From assembly GCA_001602955.1 (NCBI GenBank), contig LVAC01000010.1:1-41166 (forward strand): a DNA stretch of 41,166 bases, written 5' to 3'. Origin of the DNA: Sulfurospirillum sp001602955. GTDB taxonomy: Bacteria; Campylobacterota; Campylobacteria; Campylobacterales; Sulfurospirillaceae. Positions 34,101-40,860 of the stretch are shown one piece after another. The position numbers and the translations under genes are program-made. Positions within the stretch are counted from its first letter, which is position 1; every line of letters begins with the position of its first letter. The notes beneath the pieces are model-generated. The model did not search any database and was not told the origin of the DNA. It worked only from the letters and a program-made list of their open reading frames with translations.

Positions 34101-34148
34101 TAAAGAATAATATACGATAATTTGCTATAATAAACAATAATATACAAT
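34101..34148 (+). repeat. Two 18-bp direct repeats around the traK promoter
   Basis: TAAAGAATAATATACGAT at 34101-34118 and TAAACAATAATATACAAT at 34131-34148 differ at two positions and are spaced 30 bp, about three helical turns. A TATAAT (34126-34131) lies between them. RP4 TraK binds on this side of oriT, so these are candidate TraK sites with autoregulation. Confidence 0.65.
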
Positions 34149-34161
34149 TTAGGGTGTTTTT

Positions 34162-34491
34162 ATGAAAAAAGGCGAAGCAAAGATCGAATTTTTTACAAAT
34201 TTGAAATATCTCCAAAATGAATACAACGACGGCTTGGTTGTTTCAAAATTTTTATACAAAAAAGCCGTTCACGAAAAAAACTTCAAAATGACATATCCAC
34301 AATTCAACAAATATTTTAATGATTTTCTTGCTATTAAAAAAACCGTATCCGTTTTTCCTTTGGTTGAAAAAGAACAAGACGACCCTAAAAGTGGCTCTTC
34401 TGAGCCACTTAGGGCGCGTATTAACACCAAAGAAAAAAAAGTATTTGACGCCCTATATGGAAAACAAATTAGTGATGAAGACCTCCTTTAA
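34162..34491 (+). CDS. traK: TraK-like oriT-binding protein
   Basis: This 109-aa protein is placed exactly where RP4 traK lies, divergent from traJ across oriT. It shares the pattern MTYPQFNKYFNDFL (RP4 has a FSYETF...H stretch) and ends with DLL. It is otherwise Lys-rich, as expected for a DNA-binding protein that wraps oriT. The assignment rests on synteny and these short matches. The coding region contains a strong hairpin (34383-34414). Confidence 0.7.
   Translation: MKKGEAKIEFFTNLKYLQNEYNDGLVVSKFLYKKAVHEKNFKMTYPQFNKYFNDFLAIKKTVSVFPLVEKEQDDPKSGSSEPLRARINTKEKKVFDALYGKQISDEDLL
34383..34414. repeat. Strong hairpin inside traK
   Basis: CCCTAAAAGTGGCTC (34383-34397), a TTCT loop, then GAGCCACTTAGGG (34402-34414) form a 13-bp stem with a two-base bulge. 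It encodes the KSGSSEPLR linker and is out of place in a coding region. Confidence 0.75.
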
Positions 34492-34656
34492 TTTTTTCTT
34501 TTTGGTGTATCTATTTAGTTGTTTCTTTACGAAAAATAATTTACTTTTAGATATTAAAGTATATATTATTTAATATTTAATTAATTTTTATTAATGTATA
34601 ATATGGTATTAAAACAAAAAGTTGTAAACACATCATTACTGAACGAGGAAAAAGAG
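34492..34656 (+). promoter_or_regulatory. AT-rich gap with promoter for the 34.6-36.2 kb genes
   Basis: The start of the gap carries TTTTTTCTTTTTGGTGTAT after the traK stop, nearly repeated at 37273-37293 after the RHH gene. A TATAAT is at 34597-34602. CATCATTACTGAACGAGG (34631-34648) precedes the next ATG and recurs in similar form ahead of the next two genes. Confidence 0.5.
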
Positions 34657-34869
34657 ATGAACACATATACCCCAAGAACAGGTAATATTTATAGTGATGC
34701 AAATAGTGAAGCACTAAATCAGTCACATAAAGGTGAAGATGAAATAACCGTTGTGCGACTTGGTCTTGTTTATAGCATCATTAAAAAGATGCGTGACAGA
34801 TACGAAGCAGAATTGCAAAAAATGCAGAGAGAGAACGAGAGGCTAAGGTCTCAAAAAAATGAGGCGTAG
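34657..34869 (+). CDS. Small coiled-coil hypothetical protein
   Basis: This 70-aa protein starts at ATG 34657, after GAGGAAAAAGAG; the frame is open from 34594, but that start coincides with the promoter. A hydrophilic N-terminus leads to a single long helix (VRLGLVYSIIKKMRDRYEAE), then a coiled coil rich in Gln/Glu/Arg. No family recognised. It is the first of four small genes in the leading region. Confidence 0.55.
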   Translation: MNTYTPRTGNIYSDANSEALNQSHKGEDEITVVRLGLVYSIIKKMRDRYEAELQKMQRENERLRSQKNEA

Positions 34870-34898
34870 AAATACGTCGTTACTGAGGGAGCGATAAG

Positions 34899-35351
34899 AT
34901 GGACGCAAAAGATATTGAGAAAAGAGCTATTATAAATATTTTAAAACAACTAAATAGTCAGTTTACGCATGATACAAGTGAAGCTAACGCGCAAAAGATC
35001 ATAAATTATGTAAACGAAAATAGAGTTTATATTGAAGAAGAGATTAGTAATAGAAAAAGCATTTTGGGATTTTTTTATATTTTTATATCTATAGTAGCAA
35101 TTATCATTGCGTTTAATTCTGATAATGAAAAAACTTTTGGTGTTGTATTTGGTATAACAATCTTGGGTGGTCATTTTGTTTTCTTGTTTATCTCAAGCTG
35201 GTCTAGTTTACTCTATTTTTATAATCTGATTTTATATAATAGGGAGAGTAAGGTAAAAACTGAGACGGAATTTAGAGCGATAAGAGAAACTGAAAAAAAG
35301 ATTGAAGAGTTGGAAAAAAAATATTTAGATAAAACAAGCAAAGCTGTTTAA
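34899..35351 (+). CDS. Two-TM hypothetical membrane protein
   Basis: This 150-aa protein has a cytoplasmic helix of about 50 residues and two adjacent transmembrane helices (about 55-72 and 80-105). A C-terminal coiled coil (RAIRETEKKIEELEKKYLDK) follows. No family recognised. Its leader TACGTCGTTACTGAGGGAG (34873-34891) is like those of the flanking genes. Surface exclusion or envelope functions are possible, but nothing in the sequence proves this. Confidence 0.6.
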   Translation: MDAKDIEKRAIINILKQLNSQFTHDTSEANAQKIINYVNENRVYIEEEISNRKSILGFFYIFISIVAIIIAFNSDNEKTFGVVFGITILGGHFVFLFISSWSSLLYFYNLILYNRESKVKTETEFRAIRETEKKIEELEKKYLDKTSKAV

Positions 35352-35382
35352 CGCTACATTACTGATTGAAAGGCAAAGAGAG

Positions 35383-35922
35383 ATGAAAAAGGCAATTATT
35401 ATTTTGATTGTTTTGATTTACACAATAATATTATTTGTTTCTAAAGCTGACAATGTTTCTAAAAAAGAAGCACTAGGTATTACAGAAAACACTTTATCAA
35501 GTATTCTCGCGACGGAGTATATAGAGCTTTTGGAAAGGCTAACGACTCTTCTTCCCAATCAATCAGTTTTATTTTCTAATGAAGAACAATATTTCAAAAC
35601 TATTTCATCGATGGCACGAGCATGTATGAAGCTTGATAAAAATGGGTTTTCATTTAAAGACTGCGCCGAGCCACTACTACAACAAATGATTGAAGAGGGT
35701 ATTTTGGAAGAAAAGGAAAAGATTATTTTAAAATATGATTATTATAAAACTTTAAGTAATGTAACCGTTCAATATAAAAAGATTTCAGATTATGAAACGC
35801 AAATTTTAATCAAATGGAATCAAAATATAAATGAACCATATTTTGAAAACTTCAAAAAAATTGTTATTCATAAAATAAATCTTCGTGGCGAAGATAGAAT
35901 TACCGCCATAGAATCAAAATAA
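35383..35922 (+). CDS. Membrane-anchored periplasmic hypothetical protein
   Basis: This 179-aa protein has an N-terminal signal-anchor (about 3-20) and a mostly helical domain with two Cys (ARACMKLDKNGFSFKDCAEP, about 79-98). A beta-rich C-terminus (YKKISDYETQILIKWNQNI) follows. No recognised family. The leader has the same TACATTACTGATTGA pattern as the preceding two genes. Confidence 0.6.
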   Translation: MKKAIIILIVLIYTIILFVSKADNVSKKEALGITENTLSSILATEYIELLERLTTLLPNQSVLFSNEEQYFKTISSMARACMKLDKNGFSFKDCAEPLLQQMIEEGILEEKEKIILKYDYYKTLSNVTVQYKKISDYETQILIKWNQNINEPYFENFKKIVIHKINLRGEDRITAIESK

Positions 35923-35943
35923 CCTTGTGATAAGGAAAAAACA

Positions 35944-36171
35944 ATGAAATTCAAATTGTTAATTTTTGGGCTTATTGGAATCTTTTTTTATTGGCTCTTT
36001 GATCTGTGTGCGACGTATTTAGTAATTTTAGAACAAGCGCGGATAAATATAGACGACAACCTTAGCTTACGCTCATTTTACGTTTTTGTTTCATTACTTA
36101 GCTTTATTTTTCTTATGTATTTTTACGTTAAATTTTTGTGTGCATTGTTTAACATAAAATCAAATAATTAA
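35944..36171 (+). CDS. Small two-TM hypothetical membrane protein
   Basis: This 75-aa protein has hydrophobic segments at about 5-28 and 45-70, a short charged loop (EQARINIDDN) and a lysine/asparagine end. AAGGAAAA precedes the ATG. Unrecognised. It is the last of the unknown group before the partition locus. Confidence 0.5.
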   Translation: MKFKLLIFGLIGIFFYWLFDLCATYLVILEQARINIDDNLSLRSFYVFVSLLSFIFLMYFYVKFLCALFNIKSNN

Positions 36172-36272
36172 CTATTTATTTAAATGTATTAAGTTATTAA
36201 AATATATATAGTTTAATAATTATTTAATTATTTATTGAATATAATTTATTAATTTATTTTTGGAGTGAAAAA
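36172..36272 (+). promoter_or_regulatory. parA promoter and possible centromere-like AT repeats
   Basis: A nearly pure A/T gap has TATAAT at 36240-36245 and TGGAG before the ATG. AACTATTTATTTAAAT (36170-36185) and AATTATTTATTGAATA (36226-36241) are near copies of a motif seen at 28505 and 30350. A repeat-bearing region upstream of a small ParA plus RHH gene is where such systems keep operator and centromere sites. Confidence 0.55.
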
Positions 36273-36938
36273 ATGGTAATTTCAATCTGTACAGAAAAAG
36301 GCGGGAGCGGCAAAACGACGATTGCGATCAACGTTGCCGTAAAACTAGGACTCCTCGAAGAAGATACTTTACTTATCGATGCCGACCCGCAACGAAGCGT
36401 TGAAGTTTTTACCGATATTCGCGCAAGAGAAAATATTGAACTAACTTTCAATACGGTAGCCAAATTTGGCTCATCTCTTGCTAAAGAAATTTTAAGCCTA
36501 AAAACAAAATATGACGCGATCATTATTGACACCGGTGGACGAGATTCCGAAGAAATGCGGCAAGCATTAGCGGTAAGCGATATAGTTATTATTCCTATCG
36601 TGCCAAGCGACTTAGATATTGCCGTTCTCAATAAAATGATCAATTTATTCAATCAAGCTAAAGCATTCAATCCAACTTCAAAAGCACTGATCACAATCTC
36701 AAAAGCATCGCCGAATCCCTTTTTAAACAAAAAAATTGAAGACTTGCGAACGTACATAAACGATAAAAATCTTGAAGACCTAAAATTATGTGAATCGATT
36801 ATTTATGAAAGAGAAGCTTACAGAAACGCTTTTTCTCAAGGTAAGGGTGTTTTGGAATATTGTAAAGAAAATGAAAACGCTTACAAAGACTTTAACAATT
36901 TTTTTGATGAGCTTGTACAATACACAAATTCAAATTAG
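36273..36938 (+). CDS. parA: ParA-type partition ATPase
   Basis: This 221-aa deviant Walker ATPase has KGGSGKTT (9-16), LLIDADPQRS (about 38-47) and YDAIIIDTGGRDSEEMR (about 83-99) as Walker B, then DIVIIPIVPSDLDI. It has no N-terminal helix-turn-helix, so it is the small type Ib class that pairs with a ribbon-helix-helix protein, encoded 8 bases downstream. It drives segregation of the plasmid. Confidence 0.92.
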   Translation: MVISICTEKGGSGKTTIAINVAVKLGLLEEDTLLIDADPQRSVEVFTDIRARENIELTFNTVAKFGSSLAKEILSLKTKYDAIIIDTGGRDSEEMRQALAVSDIVIIPIVPSDLDIAVLNKMINLFNQAKAFNPTSKALITISKASPNPFLNKKIEDLRTYINDKNLEDLKLCESIIYEREAYRNAFSQGKGVLEYCKENENAYKDFNNFFDELVQYTNSN

Positions 36939-36946
36939 GAAAAAAA

Positions 36947-37267
36947 ATGTCAGTTTTTAACAAAGAAGAAAATAAAGAAATTACTCCAAAAGGAAAAAAA
37001 AGGTCTTTTGCATACGTAGAAAAAACCGATGATAGTGAACAAAGTAAAGCGAAAGATGTTAATGAATTTATTAATTCCGGAAGAGGACAAGAAAAAAAAG
37101 TTTTAAATCCTAAAGGTCGACCAAGACTTGATGATGAAGAACGAAAAAAAGAAACAATTATGATCTACGTGACAAAAGAACAAAAAGATACCCTCCAAGA
37201 AAAAGCAAAAAATTCTTCTTTGAGCTTATCAAAGTATATTTTACTAAAAGTATTTGGGATTGATTAG
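36947..37267 (+). CDS. Ribbon-helix-helix partition partner (ParG-like)
   Basis: This 106-aa protein has a charged disordered N-terminus (about 1-60, including LNPKGRPRLDDEERKKE) and a C-terminal ribbon-helix-helix (ETIMIYVTKEQKDTLQEKAK, then SLSLSKYILLKVFG). This layout is that of centromere-binding partners of small ParA proteins. It probably represses parA and binds the upstream AT repeats. The same TTTTTTCTTTTTT-GGTGTAT tail as after traK follows its stop. Confidence 0.8.
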   Translation: MSVFNKEENKEITPKGKKRSFAYVEKTDDSEQSKAKDVNEFINSGRGQEKKVLNPKGRPRLDDEERKKETIMIYVTKEQKDTLQEKAKNSSLSLSKYILLKVFGID

Positions 37268-37372
37268 CTCTTTATTTTTTCTTTTTTGGTGTATATAGAA
37301 TAGAATAGAAGAAAATTTAGTCAAAAAACCTCTTAAAAGCCCTAAGCCATCGGTATTTCGCCAATTTTGCTT

Positions 37373-37512
37373 TGCACTGTGGAGGTTGCATTTTTGCACT
37401 CTACAGGTTGCAAAATGCACTCTACAGGTTGCATATTAAAAACGTAAATAATGCACTTTATAAAGTTGCAAAAAATAATTATTTATGATAGAATACACTT
37501 TATAAAGTTGCA
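37373..37512 (+). other. oriV: Replication origin with five iterons
   Basis: Direct repeats lie at 37373-37390, 37395-37412, 37416-37433 (18 bp; copies 2 and 3 both TGCACTCTACAGGTTGCA), 37452-37470 and 37494-37512 (19 bp, TGCACTTTATAAAGTTGCA type). The first three repeat every 21-22 bp and the last two lie 42 bp apart, so all lie on one face of the helix. Sites 4 and 5 have a palindromic core ACTTTATAAAGT. The region between the RHH stop and 37360 has no other feature apart from the T-rich tail. Confidence 0.88.
37466..37494 (+). promoter_or_regulatory. rep promoter between iterons 4 and 5
   Basis: TTGCAA (37466-37471) and TAGAAT (37489-37494) are 17 bp apart. The -35 overlaps the end of iteron 4 and the -10 overlaps the start of iteron 5, so Rep binding should shut its own promoter. 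Confidence 0.7.
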
Positions 37513-37522
37513 AAGGATTAAC

Positions 37523-38323
37523 ATGCGCAAAGAGATAAAACCAGTAAACGACACCAACGTTGTTAGTACAATTTACGGCGTTGAAAAAACTACTTTGGAC
37601 TATGCGACCGGAGAGGTTAAACAAAAAGACAATATGTTTGTTACTCAGGTTAAGAAAAAAGATGACTTTTTAAAGTTGTTCGTGCTCAATCTTGAATTTA
37701 TTGCTACGGAGCTAGAAAACTCGGAAAAGACCGTTCTTTTTCTTATTATCTCAAATATGAATTTTAAAAATATCGTAAACATCAATCCGGATTTGCGCGC
37801 TGAAATAGTTTATAAGAGTAAGATGCACCGGAATACTGTCTCCAAAGCAATCTCTTCGCTTGAAGAAAAGAATATTATTTATCGACTCGATAGTGAAGAG
37901 CTAAGAGAAAAGTACGATGTTTTTTCTCGCAATGCATACTTAGTAAATCCGGACGTGATCGGTAAAGGAGCGTTTAGAGACTTAAAAAATTTACGACAAA
38001 CCGTTGTAACCGATTTTGATTTCGATACCCTTGAGATGAAAAAACAAATTATTCGCGAAACAAAATACGACGATTTCAATGAAATTTCCCAAAATAAAAA
38101 TGAATATGAAATTAAATCGGTTACACATAAAGTTAATCCGGAACAAAAGACAAACGATACGAATATTCTGATTGGTAAAAAAGATAGTTCCTTGTTCCAA
38201 GAAGAGGATAAGCGGCTAGGTGCGTTTTGGCTTGCCGGAGGTGCTATCGACGGCGCAATAGATGTAACAAAAACAGCAAAAGAGTTAAAAAAAGAAGCTC
38301 TCGAAAATGATTTTAGAGAATAG
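37523..38323 (+). CDS. Plasmid replication initiator (RepL-like winged helix)
   Basis: This 266-aa protein has a central domain (about 55-165) following the RepL pattern: SEKTVLFLIISNMNFKNIVN, then YKSKMHRNTVSKAISSLEEK with IIYRLDS and the ending AYLVNPDVIGKG. It would bind the upstream iterons and start replication. The start at ATG 37523 follows AAAGGATT; the in-frame ATG at 37451 lies within iteron 4 and would add 24 residues encoded by iterons. The C-terminal 90 residues are variable and charged. It is followed 14 bases later by the PIN gene. Confidence 0.82.
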   Translation: MRKEIKPVNDTNVVSTIYGVEKTTLDYATGEVKQKDNMFVTQVKKKDDFLKLFVLNLEFIATELENSEKTVLFLIISNMNFKNIVNINPDLRAEIVYKSKMHRNTVSKAISSLEEKNIIYRLDSEELREKYDVFSRNAYLVNPDVIGKGAFRDLKNLRQTVVTDFDFDTLEMKKQIIRETKYDDFNEISQNKNEYEIKSVTHKVNPEQKTNDTNILIGKKDSSLFQEEDKRLGAFWLAGGAIDGAIDVTKTAKELKKEALENDFRE

Positions 38324-38337
38324 GGCAAGGAATAAAA

Positions 38338-38757
38338 ATGAAAAAGGTATTTTTAGATACGAACATTTTATTAGATTTTCTTGACAATCAGCGATTACAA
38401 CATAATGCGGCGAAAGAGCTTGTCTATTTTTTACTTAGACATGAAATAAAAATAGTCTTTAGCGAAGATATGATCTCGACGATCGTTTATCTTGTAAGAA
38501 AAAATCAAGCCGCTCAAAGAGCATTAGTACAAGTCTTCGAGCAAATAACCTATGATTCCAATATCATTATTTGTAATTTTGGCGAGATGGTTATACGTAA
38601 TGCGTGTAATTATTTTTTAAGGAATAACGGAGATTTTGAAGATATTCTTCAATATTTTTGTGCTGAAAAAGAGGGGTGTTGTGCGATTTATAGTAGCGAT
38701 ATGGGTTTTCCGAAATTAAAGATACCGGTAAGGCGATATGGAGAGTATGATATTTGA
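38338..38757 (+). CDS. PIN-domain ribonuclease (VapC-like)
   Basis: This 139-aa protein begins KKVFLDTNILLDFL, with the first PIN Asp (Asp7). It has a Glu at FSEDM, DFEDILQYFCAEKEG (about 99-113) and IYSSDMGFPKLKIPV carrying the last acidic residue. The set suggests an active single-strand ribonuclease toxin. No antitoxin gene precedes it; the rep gene does. Either the Rep tail, an unlinked gene or a short missed frame must neutralise it, or it is not toxic. Confidence 0.82.
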   Translation: MKKVFLDTNILLDFLDNQRLQHNAAKELVYFLLRHEIKIVFSEDMISTIVYLVRKNQAAQRALVQVFEQITYDSNIIICNFGEMVIRNACNYFLRNNGDFEDILQYFCAEKEGCCAIYSSDMGFPKLKIPVRRYGEYDI

Positions 38758-38776
38758 AAAGAGAAAAGGAATTTTT

Positions 38777-38887
38777 ATGTGGGAATGCCCCAGTGGCTAC
38801 AAATTGCCTTTTTCTTCTCGTATCCTAATGAGGAGTTTTTATGAAAAGTGGAAAAAACAAAGAGCGGTCGTGGGCAATGTCAGTTAA
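38777..38887 (+). CDS. Possible 36-aa small ORF
   Basis: An ATG with AAAAGGAA upstream opens a 36-codon frame (MWECPSGYKLPFSSR and onward) that overlaps the start of the next gene in another frame. There is no similarity I recognise, and the overlap makes it doubtful. Confidence 0.2.
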   Translation: MWECPSGYKLPFSSRILMRSFYEKWKKQRAVVGNVS

Positions 38888-39029
38888 GACTTCTGAACGT
38901 CTCAGAATGATTTTATTTTTGCTTTTGTTTTGTTCGTGCATTTTTAGCATATATTTTTTAGATAATAAATTTAAACGACTAGACGTGATTAGAGAGACAA
39001 AAGAACTTGTACTCAAATATGAAAAATAA
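38841..39029 (+). CDS. Small single-TM hypothetical protein
   Basis: This 62-aa protein has a basic N-terminus (KSGKNKERSWAMSVKTSERL), one transmembrane helix (about 22-41) and a Lys/Glu tail. AATGAGGAG lies about 6 bases upstream of the ATG. Function unknown. Confidence 0.5.
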   Translation: MKSGKNKERSWAMSVKTSERLRMILFLLLFCSCIFSIYFLDNKFKRLDVIRETKELVLKYEK

Positions 39030-39052
39030 ATACATCATTATTAAAAGGAAAA

Positions 39053-39192
39053 TAATCTCAAAAACGATCGTTTGTAAGAATAAAAATTGAAAATTTTAAT
39101 TTCTCGCAAAATAGGAGTTTTAAAATTCTCAAAAACTATTCTTAAAATTGATTCTTAATAGGGTATAATATTTATGAGTTTTGAGAATTTTT
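39053..39192 (+). other. res: res-like site and resolvase promoter
   Basis: About 140 bp upstream of the resolvase holds three dyads: the palindrome AAACGATCGTTT (39062-39073), AAAATTCTCAAAAACT (39122-39137) and its near complement AGTTTTGAGAATTTTT (39177-39192). TATAAT at 39164-39169 lies inside. The size and layout match a Tn3-type res site with autoregulation. Confidence 0.6.
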
Positions 39193-39209
39193 ATATTTGG
39201 AATAATTGA

Positions 39210-39758
39210 ATGTTTATCGGTTATGCAAGAATTTCTACAGTCGATCAGAATTTAGCTCTACAAAAAGAGGCTCTTGAAAAAGCCGGTTGTGAGAGAATTT
39301 ATGAAGATGAAATGAGCGGTACAAAAGATAACCGCCCCGGTTTAAATAAAGCCCTAGAAATGTTAAGAGAAAATGACACATTGGTCGTTTGGAAACTTGA
39401 TAGATTAGGGCGAAGCGTTAAAAGCTTGATTGAACTTGTAAGTGATCTTAACACCAAAAATATAAATTTTAAAAGTTTGACTGATTCAATCGACACGTCC
39501 ACGCCAAGCGGTAGATTTTTTTTTAATGTTATGGCGTCTCTCGCACAAATGGAACGAGAGCTTATTGTTGAAAGAACAACTGCCGGTCTTGCGGTAGCAA
39601 AGAAAAAAGGTAAAATCGGCGGACGAAAAAGAGTAATGACCGATAGTAAACTAGCGAGTGCAAAGCGATTGCTTGAGACGGGGGTTTCCCCCAAAGACGT
39701 AGCTAAAGATTTAGGCGTATCGATCGCTACGCTTTATCGATGGATTCCGGCGACGTAA
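39210..39758 (+). CDS. Serine resolvase (Tn3 family)
   Basis: This 182-aa small serine recombinase has GYARIST with nucleophile Ser9, YEDEMSGTKDNRPGL, TLVVWKLDRLGRSVKSLIEL and ASLAQMERELIVERT. A C-terminal helix-turn-helix (SPKDVAKDLGVSIATLYRW) follows. It most likely resolves plasmid multimers at the res-like site upstream, since no transposase or terminal repeats are present. Confidence 0.92.
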   Translation: MFIGYARISTVDQNLALQKEALEKAGCERIYEDEMSGTKDNRPGLNKALEMLRENDTLVVWKLDRLGRSVKSLIELVSDLNTKNINFKSLTDSIDTSTPSGRFFFNVMASLAQMERELIVERTTAGLAVAKKKGKIGGRKRVMTDSKLASAKRLLETGVSPKDVAKDLGVSIATLYRWIPAT

Positions 39759-39775
39759 AAAACAAGGAGTATAAG

Positions 39776-40069
39776 GTGACAAGAGAAAATGTAAAAGAGC
39801 TAATCATTGAAATTGGCGGCAAAATGTTATTTTTCACTATTTTCTGTTTAGTTCTTTTTTTAATTGGAAAAGTAGTTATAGAAAAATCAATATCCAATAA
39901 AATCGATAAACTCAAAGATTTGGAAAATGCTTTTAATCAAGAAAAAAACCTCTTTTGTAACGGCCAAATTGTTACAATTAAAGCCGGATGGGTATTAGAT
40001 GGAACTCTTTTAAAAAAAGATGATCGCTATTATTACATAGATGACTGCTTCATCAAAGGGAAACAATGA
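39776..40069 (+). CDS. Small membrane hypothetical protein
   Basis: This 97-aa protein starts at GTG 39776, with AAGGAGT at 39764-39770; the longer frame from 39740 overlaps the resolvase and has no ribosome site. It has one transmembrane helix (about 18-38), a short coil and a compact C-terminal domain with two Cys (FCNGQIVTIKAGWVLDG, then YYYIDDCFIKG). It overlaps the next gene by four bases. Unrecognised. Confidence 0.6.
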   Translation: MTRENVKELIIEIGGKMLFFTIFCLVLFLIGKVVIEKSISNKIDKLKDLENAFNQEKNLFCNGQIVTIKAGWVLDGTLLKKDDRYYYIDDCFIKGKQ

Positions 40070-40284
40070 AAATACAAATTATCATTACTTTGTTTTTAAG
40101 CTTATTATTCGGCTACTTTTCTTATCTATGTTATGGTGTTGTTATTCCTGATAAAATGACTGCCGCCGAACTTTTTGTGTATATGGTAATTAAAGGTTTG
40201 GCTCTAATGTTGGCATTTTTTTCAGTTGCTTTTTTTGTTATAGCTTTTAAAAGCTCAAATACCTTTTTAAAAGAGACATTTTAA
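40066..40284 (+). CDS. Small two-TM hypothetical protein
   Basis: This 72-aa protein has hydrophobic helices at about 4-25 and 36-62, starting at the ATGA overlap with the previous gene. It is likely to form a pair with that protein in the inner membrane. No family recognised. Confidence 0.5.
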   Translation: MKIQIIITLFLSLLFGYFSYLCYGVVIPDKMTAAELFVYMVIKGLALMLAFFSVAFFVIAFKSSNTFLKETF

Positions 40285-40315
40285 CGGCATAATAAACAAC
40301 AAACTTGATAAAGCA

Positions 40316-40489
40316 CCCCAAGAGGATCTTAGCCCCCTCGAAGAGGGGGAGAGCCTAATATGCTCTTGTAATTATGCAAAGAAGTGCTATAATTACAACT
40401 AAGATATTAAAGGTCAAAAATATCACCTCAATTCGAGGATCTAAATTTGTCCTAAGAGGTCGCTAGCCTCTTGGGGCATAACCTCTTTG
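40316..40489 (+). ncRNA. Repeated structured element, copy 2 (candidate sRNA with own promoter)
   Basis: This is the counterpart of 31289-31457. A 10-bp inverted repeat closes it: CCCCAAGAGG (40316-40325) and CCTCTTGGGG (40467-40476), followed by the same CATAACCTC. Inside are the hairpin CCCCCTC/GAGGGGG (40333-40349), the dyad TTGTAATTAT/ATAATTACAA (40366-40375, 40389-40398) with TATAAT at 40388-40393, and the hairpin CACCTC-AATTC-GAGG. The transcript start would be near 40400. Sequence differs between copies mainly in loops and spacers, while the paired segments persist. No coding potential. Confidence 0.6.
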
Positions 40490-40530
40490 TTATTCTATCT
40501 ACAAATTCATTAATCTTTTCAGCAAAAATC

Positions 40531-40559
40531 TTTACATGTACTTTTAATAATCATATAAT
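40531..40559 (+). promoter_or_regulatory. Promoter for the small secreted Cys protein
   Basis: TTTACA (40531-40536) and TATAAT (40554-40559) are 17 bp apart, about 28 bases before the ATG at 40587, with AAAGGA as ribosome site. Confidence 0.7.
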
Positions 40560-40586
40560 TACACAAAATTTTACAAAAGGATTTAC

Positions 40587-40844
40587 ATGAAAAAAGTCTC
40601 TATTTTCTTCTTGGTGGTTAGCGCGCTTGTTGCGGCAAATACGACTCAAATGATAGAGTCCTATGGTGTTGGTTGTGCCGAAGGAGCTAAGGCAATGGGG
40701 CTTCAAAATGATTTTGTCAAGGTAGAACAAGCGTGCTCGGATTGTATTCAAAAAGTACCGACTACTGGCATTGACAAAACCGAAGAAAATGTCAAAATTA
40801 TGGTCTCTAAGTGTGTTGAAACATACAAAGCTAGTCGAAACTAA
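40587..40844 (+). CDS. Small secreted Cys-containing protein
   Basis: This 85-aa protein has a clean signal peptide (VSIFFLVVSALVAA-NT, cut near residue 17) and a mature region of about 68 residues with four Cys (GCAEG, ACSDC, KCVET) that could form two disulfides. Function unknown; no family recognised. It has its own promoter between element copy 2 and the partial copy 3, so it may be expressed independently of transfer. Confidence 0.65.
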   Translation: MKKVSIFFLVVSALVAANTTQMIESYGVGCAEGAKAMGLQNDFVKVEQACSDCIQKVPTTGIDKTEENVKIMVSKCVETYKASRN

Positions 40845-40860
40845 AAGAAATTTACTTGTT

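Noticed and set aside
37373..37512. CRISPR-like array
   Set aside because: Spacers are 3-4 or 18-23 bp and the repeats adjoin a Rep gene with helical phasing, which is an iteron origin.
39053..39758. Tn3-type transposon remnant
   Set aside because: A resolvase and res-like site are present, but no transposase fragment or terminal inverted repeats; multimer resolution explains it.
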